From the NCBI RefSeq assembly GCF_002215215.1, contig NZ_CP018632.1, positions 2,538,501 to 2,602,500 on the forward strand: a stretch of DNA of 64,000 nucleotides, given 5' to 3'. Both the position numbers and the translations under genes were made by a program. Position 1 is the first letter of the stretch; each line of letters starts with the position of its first letter. Origin of the DNA: Granulosicoccus antarcticus IMCC3135. GTDB lineage: Bacteria > Pseudomonadota > Gammaproteobacteria > Granulosicoccales > Granulosicoccaceae. Of this stretch, positions 50,761 to 61,700 are shown piece after piece. Under the pieces are notes generated by a model. That model ran no database searches. It was not told the DNA's origin and was given only the letters and a program-made list of their open reading frames with translations.

Positions 50761-53700
50761 CTACTCTCCGACTTCTGCCGTGATCTCGTCGGGGCTCAGA
50801 TTGCCTTGTCCATTGTCCTGCCAATAGGTGCGTTGTGTCAGATTGTCGAAGTCCACATCAACTTTCTCGGTGCTCACCAGGACTGTGGTGCCTATATTTC
50901 CATCGGTCTCTGTGATCAATGCGGTGGGTGAGGGTGGGATACCATCCTGTTGCAGTGTCACTTTCCGATCCTCCTTGGACAGGCTGCTGCTGCTGTAGTT
51001 GGCCAGAACATTCGAGTCGTCATCCTCGTCCGTTTCGTCGGTTTCATCAGTGTCGCTGCTGTCCTCGTCACTGTCATCCAGATCAACAGTGGGAGCACCG
51101 TTCAAGACGTTGACTACATACACAGAGCCACCACCAATGGCAACTGAACAGGAGTCCCCAGTGGCCGTGGGTTCATAGGATGTGAAAATAATCTGATTGT
51201 TGATGGTTATGCTGCTGCTGATGACCTTTTCGCCGCTGTCTTCCATCTCCAGCATCCAGCCGTAGTCGTTGAGTTCCGGGTCCAGATCGTCGGTCACATT
51301 GACCAGGTCGGCTTCTGTAATCGGTTGCCAGGAAGGTGTGGCCTCAGTGCCTGTATTCTTGCCGTAATCATCCGGTCGTAAATAGATGCTGTTGGAACGA
51401 ATCATGTAGAAACGATCCTCGACGCGCTCGTTCAGAGGGTGGGCCCGCCATCCCGAACCAAAACTGACCGACAGGAAGCGTTCTCCCTCACTAGAGACCA
51501 GCGCGACATCTGGCTCGTTATAAAAGCGACGTGCCTCGCTGGCACTGCCGCCATTGAGTTTGGCCATGACTCCCCCATACACCAGCGTCCCGGATTGATG
51601 GTAGGGCTGGAAGTCGAAGCGCCATAGTTGGCCACCCATATCTCCGACATACATCTGATCGGCAAGACCATTGCCGTCTATGTCAATGATGCGAATGTCG
51701 CTGGGTATGCTGTAATCCATATCGGTAAACAGCGCATCACCACCGGCGCTTCCCTGGCCGACCCACAGTCGCTCGCCCGTATCGGCGTCGACGATGTATA
51801 TCGCATTGCCGATTGAATCTTCTGTTTGCGTCGCAGCCAGGTTGGCTGTATTCGGATCCTGATTGGTGTCATAGCCACCGGCAAAGATGACCACTGCACG
51901 CTCATCACCATTGTAGGAGATAGTGGTGGGAATCGGTTTTGACCAGCTTTGTCCCAATTGCTCGAAGTCACCCGTGCCACCGTCGATTTGCCAGAGTAAT
52001 TTCGGATTGAGCCGGTCAGATACGTCAAAGGCATAGTAATGATTACCACCACGACGCATGCCCAGGTAGAGTTGGGTTTTCTCGCCTGCATCAATCAGCA
52101 CATTGTTGTTCTGATCATCGTGCAAGACAGATATGGACCCATCGAGGCCGTAGAGGTGATTGGTTGCCTGCTGGTTTTCGTAGAACTCATTGAGGTTCGG
52201 CAACAGTTCCTTGGGTATGAAGGAAAATAATTCTGTGCCGTTTTCATGCTCGATGGCGTGCAGAAAACCTTCATTTGTTCCCATAAAAATGGTGCTTTTG
52301 GTACCGCCTGTTTCATTGTAATTGAGTATTACTGGTTGCGAGTGCATGGGATCACCGAGGTGTTCTCGCACATCGTTTTCATAACCATCGTTATCCTCAT
52401 CCTTGACATCGACTCCGCGTGCCCATTTCAGAAGCTGGATTCGGCGCAAGGTGTCGGTTATTGTATTACCGCTGTTCAAACCAAGATCACCGGTCGTAAT
52501 TCTTGAGTTGTTCTCATCCAGCTGCTGGGCACTGGCGTTCAAGATCGCGCCATTGGCAGGTATATCATCGTCCACGAAAGTGAAAACCCTGCGATCGGAA
52601 TAACCTTCCGGGCCATCAAGAGAGACTTGTTCGGCGGCGCCACCTAATTCAACGGATCCACCATCAACTGTATCGCTCCACCAGCTATTGGCGGTATCCA
52701 GAAAAAATCCGGACTCATCATCCACAGCGGCGTTCTCGTTTGAATCCTGAATGACTACATTGCCCTTGTCGTCGGCACCGACGTAATAACGTTTCAGGTT
52801 ACCGGACCAAGTCGGTGTAGAGTCTGGTTTGAAAAGCGCAAAGTAGACATCGTTTCTATTGGTCAGCCTGTTGAACTGATTGACTGTTGCACCCGGGGAG
52901 ACAAAGCTGGTATCAACTGCCAGTACATTGACCAGAATATTCTGGAATGCAGAGACCAGATCCTCGGAAGAAGAGGCATCGTAATACCTTCCACCGCCTG
53001 ATGCTGCCAGATCGGCCAGAAAGCTGCTTTCGATATTGAAGCCGACGGTATGGGTGCTGATATTCTGATTGCGAGACATGTTCTCATTGTGATCTGTCTC
53101 GTTCAGCCAGGTCGCCAGCTCACGGCCACAGGTTTCGAGTCCTGTCACGCCTGCGCTGGTGCAAGAGTCGGCGCCAATCAGATTCTTGATCTTGGTGGTA
53201 GCTGTATTACTTGACGGTTCACCATCTGAAAGGAACACGATATGATTGGCCTGACAACTTTCCGCCAGTGGTGTTATGTAAACGGGGTCACCCTGGATAT
53301 TCTCGGATATGCAATTTGTACTTTCAGGGTTGGATTCGGTGCAGCCCGGGTCAGCCGACACCGTGCCGCCGGTATAACTGTCCGGATGAGATACGCGATG
53401 GTACTGCCTGCCGGGGCGGGAGCTGTCGCCGCGCTGCCTGCCGTAGTCAACTTCTTTCCCGAGCATGTATTGCACAGCCTCATAGTAGGCTGACACGATC
53501 GGGGTGCCGTCGTAAGCGGTCAAGTTATCGACTATTGTTTTCATGTCGTCGCGGGCAGTCCGGAATGCCGCATTACTGATCACGTCGTCACCCAGATTGG
53601 CCTTGTACGTTACCCGTAGTTTGGGAGCTGCCGCTTTTTCATCGTCATACGATTTGAATTGACGGTAGTTGCTGGAGTAACCAGACCTGCTGATGACGAT

Positions 53701-55161
53701 GGCGATGTCGTTATCCATCTGCCAGCCAGGGCGATTGATTATGCTTTGCACCTGCGCGGCAAGATCCGGCGAGGTGACCTTGGTATCGTCTGCCCATTCA
53801 TCCGTGATTGTCCAGGTAACCGGGTTGGAGACCAGGGACTGGCCGCTGATCCAGTAGGAATTCGCCTGGAAATCAGGAGCGCTGTCTGTATTTTCGGCCT
53901 GCAGGTTCAACGCAAGACTGCCGGTTCTTCTTTTGTCGACCTCGAATTCCAGTACGGCACTTTCGACTACTGCTCCTGTCGGGATGGATAGCTCTCTGAA
54001 GTGCAGGCGTGTCAGTACAGGTGTGCTGCTGTTTTCGCCTCCGCTCATCGGCAGTTTGACGGGCTTGAATGAATCGACGGATCCACCGCTGACGACTTCA
54101 TAGGCATCATCAGCAGAATTATTGATCTGCGCCAATGCGGAAAATTCACTACAGCCTTTGTCTTCCGGGATGGTTGTTGAATCGTAGGTGATCCGCAACC
54201 GCGGGGCTTCACTGGTGCTGTTGGAGGAGTAGGCGTAGGCAGCTCTCTCACCGCTGCCGTCGACGATGAAAGCCATTGACTGGCCACCACACCAACCCGG
54301 ACGATCGACAATCTCCTGCACGATATTCTTGATATCGGGTGATTGATATTCGTTGTCAGTAAACCAGTAGCTCGGTTGCCAGTCTATATGGGCAGTGGTT
54401 ACAGGAAGGTCGCGCAGATAGTAATCCGTAGTACCGATCGTAGGGGCATCGTCAGTATCATGGCCTCTTATCGTAAGGTTTGAATTAGTGTAACCGCCCG
54501 AATAAGCCGTAAACTCCAGTTCTGCCGCGGTGATCTGGACACCCGCCGGAATATCCAGGTCCTGAAACCTGACGCTGACAAGTTGAGGATTTGAGGTTGT
54601 GGTTTCGGTGGATCTTCTCCTCCCCCTATTGTCGTAGTAATAGGATGTCGAAGTTGTTGTGTAATCACCCAGGCTCAGAATCGTACCGTTAGGTGTCATC
54701 TCTCCATCGGATATGGTCTGCTCCATGTCGTCATTGTTGGCCTTGACCTGACTCGACAGGACAACGTTTCCGCAATCATTAATGGTGCAGGTCTGCTCGT
54801 CGATGCCTGTGACCGGGTACAACACGGCACCACCGCCCAAATGACCATTGAACCTCATGAGGCCGACGTTTATGTTCGAGGAACTGTCCAGTATCTCGTT
54901 GAGAGCAATTCTCATACGTTCCAGGCGCGTTCCTGTGTAGCCAACATCGGAAAAATCCATGGAACCAGAAGTATCCAGAACGAACATCACATTCGGATAG
55001 ATATTTGTCGATGAATCAACCTGTCCGAAGAAGACTTCCGTATCGTCTGCGTAGGCACTGGAAAATGCTGTCACAAGCCCCAACAGTCCGCCTTTGAGCA
55101 GGCCACTCAAGTTCTGGCCCTGGCGTTGATATCTGACGGAGTTGTACTGATTGTTGTTCAT
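50761..55161 (-). CDS. pilY1: PilY1-like type IV pilus tip adhesin (complete paralogue)
   Basis: 1466 residues, exported. Signal region about 1-38 ends SSAYADD. A von Willebrand A domain starts at about 57: FVLDTSGSMD is the MIDAS DxSxS at 63-67. Two homologous beta-rich modules (about 195-326 and 383-519) interrupt it. The rest follows: GTPIVSAYYEAVQYMLG near 552 and IVFLSDGEPSS near 645. The C-terminal half is the PilY1 beta-propeller with HLGDPMHSQPVILNY, FMGTNEGFLHAIEHENG, a Ca-loop DDQNNNVLIDAGEK and IRIIDIDGNGLADQMYVGDMGGQLWRF. An acidic Asp/Glu insert (SDEDSSDTDETDETDEDDD) lies near the C-terminus. ATG 55161 was chosen because it is followed by a signal sequence; upstream codons shadow pilX. 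It primes pilus assembly and senses or binds surfaces. It is last in the minor pilin operon. Confidence 0.88.
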   Translation of the reverse strand: MNNNQYNSVRYQRQGQNLSGLLKGGLLGLVTAFSSAYADDTEVFFGQVDSSTNIYPNVMFVLDTSGSMDFSDVGYTGTRLERMRIALNEILDSSSNINVGLMRFNGHLGGGAVLYPVTGIDEQTCTINDCGNVVLSSQVKANNDDMEQTISDGEMTPNGTILSLGDYTTTSTSYYYDNRGRRRSTETTTSNPQLVSVRFQDLDIPAGVQITAAELEFTAYSGGYTNSNLTIRGHDTDDAPTIGTTDYYLRDLPVTTAHIDWQPSYWFTDNEYQSPDIKNIVQEIVDRPGWCGGQSMAFIVDGSGERAAYAYSSNSTSEAPRLRITYDSTTIPEDKGCSEFSALAQINNSADDAYEVVSGGSVDSFKPVKLPMSGGENSSTPVLTRLHFRELSIPTGAVVESAVLEFEVDKRRTGSLALNLQAENTDSAPDFQANSYWISGQSLVSNPVTWTITDEWADDTKVTSPDLAAQVQSIINRPGWQMDNDIAIVISRSGYSSNYRQFKSYDDEKAAAPKLRVTYKANLGDDVISNAAFRTARDDMKTIVDNLTAYDGTPIVSAYYEAVQYMLGKEVDYGRQRGDSSRPGRQYHRVSHPDSYTGGTVSADPGCTESNPESTNCISENIQGDPVYITPLAESCQANHIVFLSDGEPSSNTATTKIKNLIGADSCTSAGVTGLETCGRELATWLNETDHNENMSRNQNISTHTVGFNIESSFLADLAASGGGRYYDASSSEDLVSAFQNILVNVLAVDTSFVSPGATVNQFNRLTNRNDVYFALFKPDSTPTWSGNLKRYYVGADDKGNVVIQDSNENAAVDDESGFFLDTANSWWSDTVDGGSVELGGAAEQVSLDGPEGYSDRRVFTFVDDDIPANGAILNASAQQLDENNSRITTGDLGLNSGNTITDTLRRIQLLKWARGVDVKDEDNDGYENDVREHLGDPMHSQPVILNYNETGGTKSTIFMGTNEGFLHAIEHENGTELFSFIPKELLPNLNEFYENQQATNHLYGLDGSISVLHDDQNNNVLIDAGEKTQLYLGMRRGGNHYYAFDVSDRLNPKLLWQIDGGTGDFEQLGQSWSKPIPTTISYNGDERAVVIFAGGYDTNQDPNTANLAATQTEDSIGNAIYIVDADTGERLWVGQGSAGGDALFTDMDYSIPSDIRIIDIDGNGLADQMYVGDMGGQLWRFDFQPYHQSGTLVYGGVMAKLNGGSASEARRFYNEPDVALVSSEGERFLSVSFGSGWRAHPLNERVEDRFYMIRSNSIYLRPDDYGKNTGTEATPSWQPITEADLVNVTDDLDPELNDYGWMLEMEDSGEKVISSSITINNQIIFTSYEPTATGDSCSVAIGGGSVYVVNVLNGAPTVDLDDSDEDSSDTDETDETDEDDDSNVLANYSSSSLSKEDRKVTLQQDGIPPSPTALITETDGNIGTTVLVSTEKVDVDFDNLTQRTYWQDNGQGNLSPDEITAEVGE

Positions 55162-55228
55162 GCAGATACCTGGATGACGTTGGGATCCCAATACAGGAGT
55201 TGTGGGTTTACCTTGTTCGGAGAAAAGA

Positions 55229-55726
55229 TCAGTTGGCCGGGACAATTCGATAAGCTCCTTGTTCAACAGTAGATTGCGAACGCACTGCCTCAATTGCACT
55301 GACGCCCGTTGATACGTAATACAGACCTTCAAACCCTGAGGTGCCTACGCCCATCGAGTAGCCCGGGGCTGCGCCGGTACCGACCCACTCCAGGACTGAG
55401 CGCGATTCCAGTCCGATATCGCTGCGCACTCCGTCGATATCCAGAACCAGCTCTTCGTTGACACCTGCCACGTAGGCTCTGGTCAGATAGCTGGATTTGT
55501 TCAAGGCAAGATTCGAGGCAGATTCGGCAGCCTGGAACGTGGTTGCAGTCTGAATGGCATTGCTTGCCATGCGCTTCTCAAGTGTAGAGCTACGCATGAC
55601 TGAAGCGCCCATGATGGATAGCATGAAAATCATCACCATCGCAACGAGTAAGGCTGCGCCGCGCTGTGTGGCGGGCCGTCGGCCCGGGCCACACGCAGCG
55701 TCGAAAGTATTCTGATGTTGTATCAC
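55229..55726 (-). CDS. pilX: Type IV pilus minor pilin PilX
   Basis: 165 residues. The prepilin-like leader ends in ...QRG|AALLVAMVMIFMLSIMGASVM. It lacks the Glu at position 5 of the mature pilin, as is common in PilX/GspK. MRSSTLEKRMASNAIQTATTFQAAE is typical of PilX. It overlaps pilW by 4 nt. It forms the tip complex with PilV, PilW and PilY1. Confidence 0.85.
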   Translation of the reverse strand: MIQHQNTFDAACGPGRRPATQRGAALLVAMVMIFMLSIMGASVMRSSTLEKRMASNAIQTATTFQAAESASNLALNKSSYLTRAYVAGVNEELVLDIDGVRSDIGLESRSVLEWVGTGAAPGYSMGVGTSGFEGLYYVSTGVSAIEAVRSQSTVEQGAYRIVPAN

Positions 55727-56898
55727 TGTCGAGTACGCCGGTTACGAACCTTGACGGTTGTGTTGAAGGCCAGGCGAAAACGCTTGTCACCGGAGTGGGT
55801 GCCAGCAGCATTGCTGGAGGAGCTGTCTTCGGGTTCAATCAATTGGCCGGCGATCACATAAGTATTGGTGTCGTCGTTCTGGGAGATGCGATCAAAGGAG
55901 TTGAGCAACAAGCCGATTCGAATGCTCTCTACCTGTCTCGGGTTGTACAAGGAGTCTGATGCAAGAACATAGGTCAGGCTCTCGGTGCCTGTGCGAATAC
56001 CGAATGAAATGCGCATATCTTCCACACCTCTGACAACCTCGATTGCCGGGTTATCAGGGGTGTTGTAGGGCAGAGATTGCCGGTAGAGCGAGGTAATGGG
56101 GTCACCATTGCTATTCGTCAGATCAGTCTCGCCTACGTAATAGACGCTGGACACAAAGCGCATGAATTTACTGGTCGAGTTGCTACCACCTGCGTAGATA
56201 CGGCTAAATGAGCCGCTACTGTTGGCGCTAGCCCCATGCTCGATAGTGGCGGTATTGCTACCATTGGTCACCTTCGTTATTTGAAAGATATCGGCACCGT
56301 TGCAGTCGCTTATGATGCCAAATTCGCCACTGCTCAGATTGAATTCTTCACGGCTGATACCCGGTGTGGTGTCAACCACTACCGGACCGACTGTATCGGG
56401 CACGCCGGCGCTGCCCACCGCTTGCACCAGAGGGTAGGTGGCTGGCGATCCGAACTGCAGGGTCAGTGCATGGGTGCCGGGTATGGCTTCATGGTTGCCC
56501 GGCACGAAACCTGTTGGCGGAGAGGGCGCCCACAGGTTGCCATTGCCAATGATCGAACCCATGGCAGCGGTCGCTTGAAGGTCTGTCGTTGGAAGCCCGT
56601 TGCCAAGTAAGGTTGGCGTTACAAAGTTCAGATCCATACACCCCTGAAAACCAGACATGCGAATTTCACTGGCAATACTGTTCATGGCAAAGCGTGCATT
56701 TTCCTGAATATCAGCCATGGCAGAATTGAGGTCTGAACTGCGTTTGTTGCCTGAAAATACGGCGATCATGCCTGCGATCAGAATCAGGCCTATAGCCATG
56801 GCAAGCATGAGTTCAACCAGCGACAGACCTCTTGTCTTGACGGGCGACGGTCGGCCTCGGGCGATTATTGGCATTTCATGAGTCAAGTGATCAGTCAT
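55723..56898 (-). CDS. pilW: Type IV pilus minor pilin PilW
   Basis: 391 residues. The prepilin peptidase site is KTRG|LSLVELMLAMAIGLILIAGM, with Glu5. NARFAMNSIASEIRMSGFQGCMD is a PilW hallmark. ATG 56898 is preferred (GGAAG 8 nt upstream) over one at 56916. It overlaps pilV by 8 nt. Confidence 0.88.
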   Translation of the reverse strand: MTDHLTHEMPIIARGRPSPVKTRGLSLVELMLAMAIGLILIAGMIAVFSGNKRSSDLNSAMADIQENARFAMNSIASEIRMSGFQGCMDLNFVTPTLLGNGLPTTDLQATAAMGSIIGNGNLWAPSPPTGFVPGNHEAIPGTHALTLQFGSPATYPLVQAVGSAGVPDTVGPVVVDTTPGISREEFNLSSGEFGIISDCNGADIFQITKVTNGSNTATIEHGASANSSGSFSRIYAGGSNSTSKFMRFVSSVYYVGETDLTNSNGDPITSLYRQSLPYNTPDNPAIEVVRGVEDMRISFGIRTGTESLTYVLASDSLYNPRQVESIRIGLLLNSFDRISQNDDTNTYVIAGQLIEPEDSSSSNAAGTHSGDKRFRLAFNTTVKVRNRRTRQ

Positions 56899-57487
56899 GG
56901 CTTTCTTCCAGCGCAAACTGAATCCTTAATTCCTGTTGGTTGTTTTCGCCCTGTATGACTTCACTCCAATTCATGACAACGGCGTAAACACCGTCGTCCA
57001 TTTTCTGGATCGTGCCGCTGGCTGGTGTGGTATCGGTGCCAGGCAGGGCAGGGATAAATGAACTGGCACCTTGCAGGGAGTGCAGGCTGGAACTCCAATC
57101 ATGAATATCCTGGAGTGATAAACCCCGAGGATTGCAGCGGTTGGTATTACAGCCAGGGTCGTCGGCATCAGCACTGGTCGTCTTGCCATCGTAGAAGCCT
57201 TGCTCGACGCCCGGAATATTGCTGCGCATTCTGTCAATCATGTCGCTGGCCATGAAGTAGGCCTGAGACTGGAAGTAGGCACTCTGGCTGAAGCGCATGC
57301 CTTCGACCTGCATCCGGGCTGCGGCCAGAAATCCGACCGACATGATCACGACGGCAATCAGGATTTCCAGTAGTCCGACGCCACGCTGGTGCGCGGGCAG
57401 CAAGACAGAGTCAGGCTTGCAAGTTACATTGCTCAAGAGTGAGGGTTTGAGTTGGATGTCATCGACGAGCTTGATCGGATACATCAT
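56891..57487 (-). CDS. pilV: Type IV pilus minor pilin PilV
   Basis: 198 residues. A long leader ends HQRG|VGLLEILIAVVIMSVGFLAAARMQ, with Glu5. The ATG at 57487 overlaps the fimT stop by 4 nt (ATGA). FSQSAYFQSQAYFMASDMIDRMRSN is typical of PilV. Confidence 0.87.
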   Translation of the reverse strand: MMYPIKLVDDIQLKPSLLSNVTCKPDSVLLPAHQRGVGLLEILIAVVIMSVGFLAAARMQVEGMRFSQSAYFQSQAYFMASDMIDRMRSNIPGVEQGFYDGKTTSADADDPGCNTNRCNPRGLSLQDIHDWSSSLHSLQGASSFIPALPGTDTTPASGTIQKMDDGVYAVVMNWSEVIQGENNQQELRIQFALEESHD

Positions 57488-58113
57488 GGTGTATCGCAAT
57501 AGTGGCTGATGGAGCGGTTGAAGACGTCGCTTGGGGCCGTATTGTCGCCAGCGACGCGACCACGCCGAATATCACCGGTAAGCACAACGTTGATTGAGCG
57601 AGAAAAGTCAGCTCCTCGTTCCGTATCGCAAACGACTACCGAGCCACTGGACCATTGGGCGCCGCCTGTCTGCAGGTAACGAACGAAACCCACCTCACCG
57701 GCATTGCTTGCTGTGTTGGTTGGCGAGCTAATGGCCATGATGGTGTTGCCACCTTTAAGCTCTGACTCCACCGCAATGATCTCGTCGTCAGCATCTATTT
57801 TTGCGGTGGTTTCTCCCTGGACGGTTGTGCGATCAATGAACACCAGCCATCCGTTTTTCCAATCGTCCTTGTCACCGCAAATCTGGGCCCCTGCAGTTTT
57901 GCGCGGGCAAACAGTGATTTGGGAGGCACCTTTGACCGCTTCAGAGCGCGCCAGGTACAAGGAACCAACCATGGTGTTGTATTGGGAGCTGATGCGGCTT
58001 TCCTTGATGGCGTTGGCAAAGCTGGGAACACCAATGCCAAGCAGAATGCCTGCAATGGCAATGGCTACCAGCAGCTCGATCAGCGTAAATCCATGGGTGG
58101 GTTTTCTATCCAT
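57484..58113 (-). CDS. fimT: GspH/FimT-type minor pseudopilin
   Basis: 209 residues. Short leader MDRKPTHG|FTLIELLVAIAIAGILLGIG, with Glu5. YNTMVGSLYLARSEAVKGASQITVCPR is the GspH/FimT hallmark. It belongs to the tip/minor pilin set. Confidence 0.88.
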   Translation of the reverse strand: MDRKPTHGFTLIELLVAIAIAGILLGIGVPSFANAIKESRISSQYNTMVGSLYLARSEAVKGASQITVCPRKTAGAQICGDKDDWKNGWLVFIDRTTVQGETTAKIDADDEIIAVESELKGGNTIMAISSPTNTASNAGEVGFVRYLQTGGAQWSSGSVVVCDTERGADFSRSINVVLTGDIRRGRVAGDNTAPSDVFNRSISHYCDTP

Positions 58114-58209
58114 GTTCTGAGTATCGGCATGGTTAGATGTAGGTTAAGCGAGCATCTTGCACCAGCTCACCAGATAGAGACATAGCCTCCAGTTTCTCAG
58201 AACTTCACT

Positions 58210-58632
58210 TTATCCCGGCCAGCAAGTGCTGGTGTCCGGGTCGGGTGTGCGTACCCCCAGATTGCTGATTGACATCACCTTACACTCAGTATCGTCAAGC
58301 TGACGATTCTGGCCTGTCGCTGTGACAGTGAACGTGCTGCTCGTGCTTTCGAGTGAAATCAGGTAGTAGTTTTCTGGTGAGTGGCCCAGCGAGACAGTGC
58401 AGTTGGCGTATGAGTAACTGGTTGATTTACAGCGCTCCAGTGACTGGATTTCTTGCATCAATGCCAGATGTCCATCAGCTCTGCGACTTTTCTGCACAAA
58501 GCTTCCGTATTGCGGATAGGCAATACCTGCGAGTATGCCGATGATTGCCACTACGACCATCAATTCAATCAAGGAGAAACCACTTTGAAATGGCTTGCCT
58601 GTTTTCTGCAGTTGTCTGACGGGGTGCAACAT
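58210..58632 (-). CDS. pilE: PilE-like minor type IV pilin
   Basis: 140 residues. Leader ends [30 protein letters not shown], with Glu5 and the classic pilin N-helix. C-terminal Cys pair (ECKVMS ... STCWPG) may form a D-region disulphide. ATG 58632 was chosen, with GGAG 6 nt upstream. Intergenic space to the upstream pilY1-like gene is 152 bp, so it may have its own promoter. Confidence 0.87.
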   Translation of the reverse strand: MLHPVRQLQKTGKPFQSGFSLIELMVVVAIIGILAGIAYPQYGSFVQKSRRADGHLALMQEIQSLERCKSTSYSYANCTVSLGHSPENYYLISLESTSSTFTVTATGQNRQLDDTECKVMSISNLGVRTPDPDTSTCWPG

Positions 58633-58784
58633 GAAGCTCTCCAGCCTCTCAGGGCAGGTGATACGATCCCTCAACATGAGGTGTTTCTGTATAACCTATC
58701 GGCCGTGTAAGCAATTAGCTTGAAAATACTGACGATGTCAGACTCCATAAAAGATAAAGACGCAGCAGGTGCACTGTTTTAAAA
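58633..58784 (-). other. Gap between the pilY1-like gene and pilE
   Basis: 152 bp. A short hairpin CTGAC-ATC-GTCAG followed by TATTTT on the minus strand (about 58717-58735) resembles a weak intrinsic terminator for the upstream pilY1-like gene. TATACA (about 58690) could be a -10 for pilE. Neither is firm. Confidence 0.3.
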
Positions 58785-61700
58785 CTACAGGCTGTTTTCC
58801 TCTATTTTTTCCTGCCAGAAAGTGCGGCGTCGTAATTCACCAAGATTGAATTCATCGATTTTTTCGGTACCTATTACCAGACTGGCGTTACCGCTCTCCG
58901 GAAAAAGAACAGATGCCGGTGGTGGAATCCCGGCATGTAAAAGCAGGCGTGATCGGTCGTCAGCTGTCAGGTCGGTATCTGAACCAGAGTTATTCAGGTC
59001 AAGAACGGGTGAGCCGTTCATGACATCAAGGGCATACACCGCACCACCACCTTCCGCCGCAGAGCAGGCTACGGAATCCACTTCAGGTAGGTAGGAGGTG
59101 AACAGGACCTTGTTGTCCGCGGTCACACTGGAACTGAGAACCTTTTCGCCTGTTCCTTCAAGGTCGATGAACCAGCCCTTGCTATTCACTGGCAATGTGG
59201 GGCTGATGATGTCGCTGACATCCACCAGGTCAGAAGTGGCATGAGTTACAGTCTGATACTCGACCTGGCCAAAACTGTCGATCGGCTTGCCATAGACGTA
59301 GGGTGAACGCAAACTGTAGAAGCGATCCTGTACAACATCGTCCAGTGGATGAGCACGCCATCCGGAGCCAATGGAGATGGCAAGTTGCTGATACCCATCA
59401 GTTGCGATAATAGACACATCAGGGGGGTAGTAGAAGCGCCGTGCATCTTGCGCAGCAATGCCAGCCAGCTCGGCAATCCGGCCTCCGTCAATGCGCTCGG
59501 CGAGAGAGTCTGTCAACGTTGAGTCATTGTTAATATCGAGGCGCCAGATCTGCCCCCCCATATCGCCGACATAGAGCTGATCTGCCAGCCCATCGAAGTC
59601 GATATCGATAACACGAACTTCTGATGGAATACTGTATTCCATGCTGGGGAAGTCGGTCGTACGGTTGGTCTGCCACATGTGGGCACCGGTTCGAGCGTTC
59701 ACGATGAAAATCGCGCGTCCAACACCATCAGTGGACCTGCTGCTACTGGTGTCGCTGTCGGAAGTAGAGACTGTCGGGTCCTGGTTCGGATCATATCCAC
59801 CGCCGAATACCAGCACATCAACGACAGATGAGCCGTCACGGACGCGTGTCTTGATGGGGCGTGACCAGGTATCTCCGAGCTCTACAAAATCGCCATCGGC
59901 GGTGCTCAGATCAGTATCAAGTGTATTGGTTCGACCCTGAATGCTCCACAAGTATTTGGGATTATTGAAATGAGATACATCGAGCGCGTAATACTGGCTG
60001 CCACCGCGTCGCATGGCGACGTACAGATAGGCTTTATCGCCGTCGTCGATAATGCCATTGTTGTTGTCGTCCTGAATCCAGGTAGTCATGCCACCGTCGA
60101 GACCATAGGGACGACTTAATGTGGGCTCATTGGCCATGAGCTTGTTCATGTTCTTGAGTAGTTCTTTCGGCACGAAGGCGAATTTCTCTTTGCCGGTATC
60201 GGTGTCTATGGCATGCAAATAGCCATCATTGGTCGAAACGAATACGATACTATCGACGTCGGTGCCGCTGGCATAGTTGAGCAGCAAAGGTTGAGAGTGC
60301 ATGGGGTCGCCCATCTGCCCGCGAGGCTCGTCAGTATTCTCGTCTCCGTCGACGTCCAGAACGTCCTTGCCGTGCGCCCAGTCAACCAGATTCCGGTAGT
60401 AGTCGGCATCGGCGGCCAGACTGGGAGAAAGAGAAAACCAGTCAGGATCAAGCTCGTCATTGTCTGGCAACAGCTGATTGTCGCTGTGTGTCAAATCGGT
60501 GGTTTTGCCTGTATATGTATAGACATTCCGAGACAGATGCGAGCTGCCATTGTTTCTGATCTGCTCAGCCGCACCACCGAGTTTGACACTGCTGCCATCG
60601 ACGATACTGGACCAGAAGCTCTTTGATCCAGGTTTGATGTTGCCAGTGGTGTCATCGATGACGGGTTCAAGCTCTTGATCCACAATGCTGGTCAGTTCAT
60701 TCTCATCGCCTTTGAGCTTGTATTTTTTCAGATTGCCATTCCAGCGGGCGGTGGATTCGGGTTTGAATACGGCATAGTACAAATCGTCGCGATTCTTCAT
60801 GCGATTCTGTTGACTCAGTGTCACAGCAGGTGCAACAAAGCTGGTGTCGGTCTTGCTGACGTTCAGAAAAATACTCTGAAAGGCTGTCAAAAGTGAACTT
60901 GTCGAGTCGGCTGAATAAGCACCACCGCCACCTAGCTCGGCCAGATCTGCCAGATAGCCTCGGTCCGATTCTGCAAGATTGAACGCAATGGTATGGGTCG
61001 TTATATTCTGTAATCCGATCAGAGTACTGGAATGATCTGTAGTGTTCATCCATGCGGCTAATTCTCTACCACACTGTTCGGCACTGGAGTAGCTGTTGTC
61101 GCAACTGCCCCCCGTCATTGCCTGGATTCTGGAAGAGGCAGAATTGGAGGTGGCAGAACCATCTGAGAGCAAGACAATATGGTTAGTCTGGCACTGGCTT
61201 TCCAAAGGGGAAATATAGGTGGCAGTTGAGCTGTTGTTGTAAATGATCTCTTGAATGCAGGCATCTGAATCGAGATCTGCGTCCGAACAGCCTGCAGGTC
61301 TTGACAGCTCACCGCCGGTGTAGGAAAACGGATGACTGACTCGGTGGAATCTGTCCGCCCATGCACGTTTCCCACGCTGTGTGCCATAATCCACCGGCTC
61401 TCCACGAAAGTACAGAGCGGCCTCGTAGAGAGAGGAGGTGATGGGAGTACTTCCCATTGCGACCAGCTCGTTCACATGTTGCTTCAGGTTATCTCGAAAC
61501 CGGGTGCCGGGACTGGTCCTTTCAGATTCGAAATAGATGATCAACTGGGCAGAGTTCGCCTCATTGACATCAAAGGATGCGAACGATCGAGGTTTGTCGA
61601 GCTGAGAAGGTTCAAGCAGAAAAGCCATGGCATTGCCACGCTGCCAGTTGGAGCGAGTCACTACCTTCGATACCAGTGACTTCAGGTCGCTGGTAAAGAT

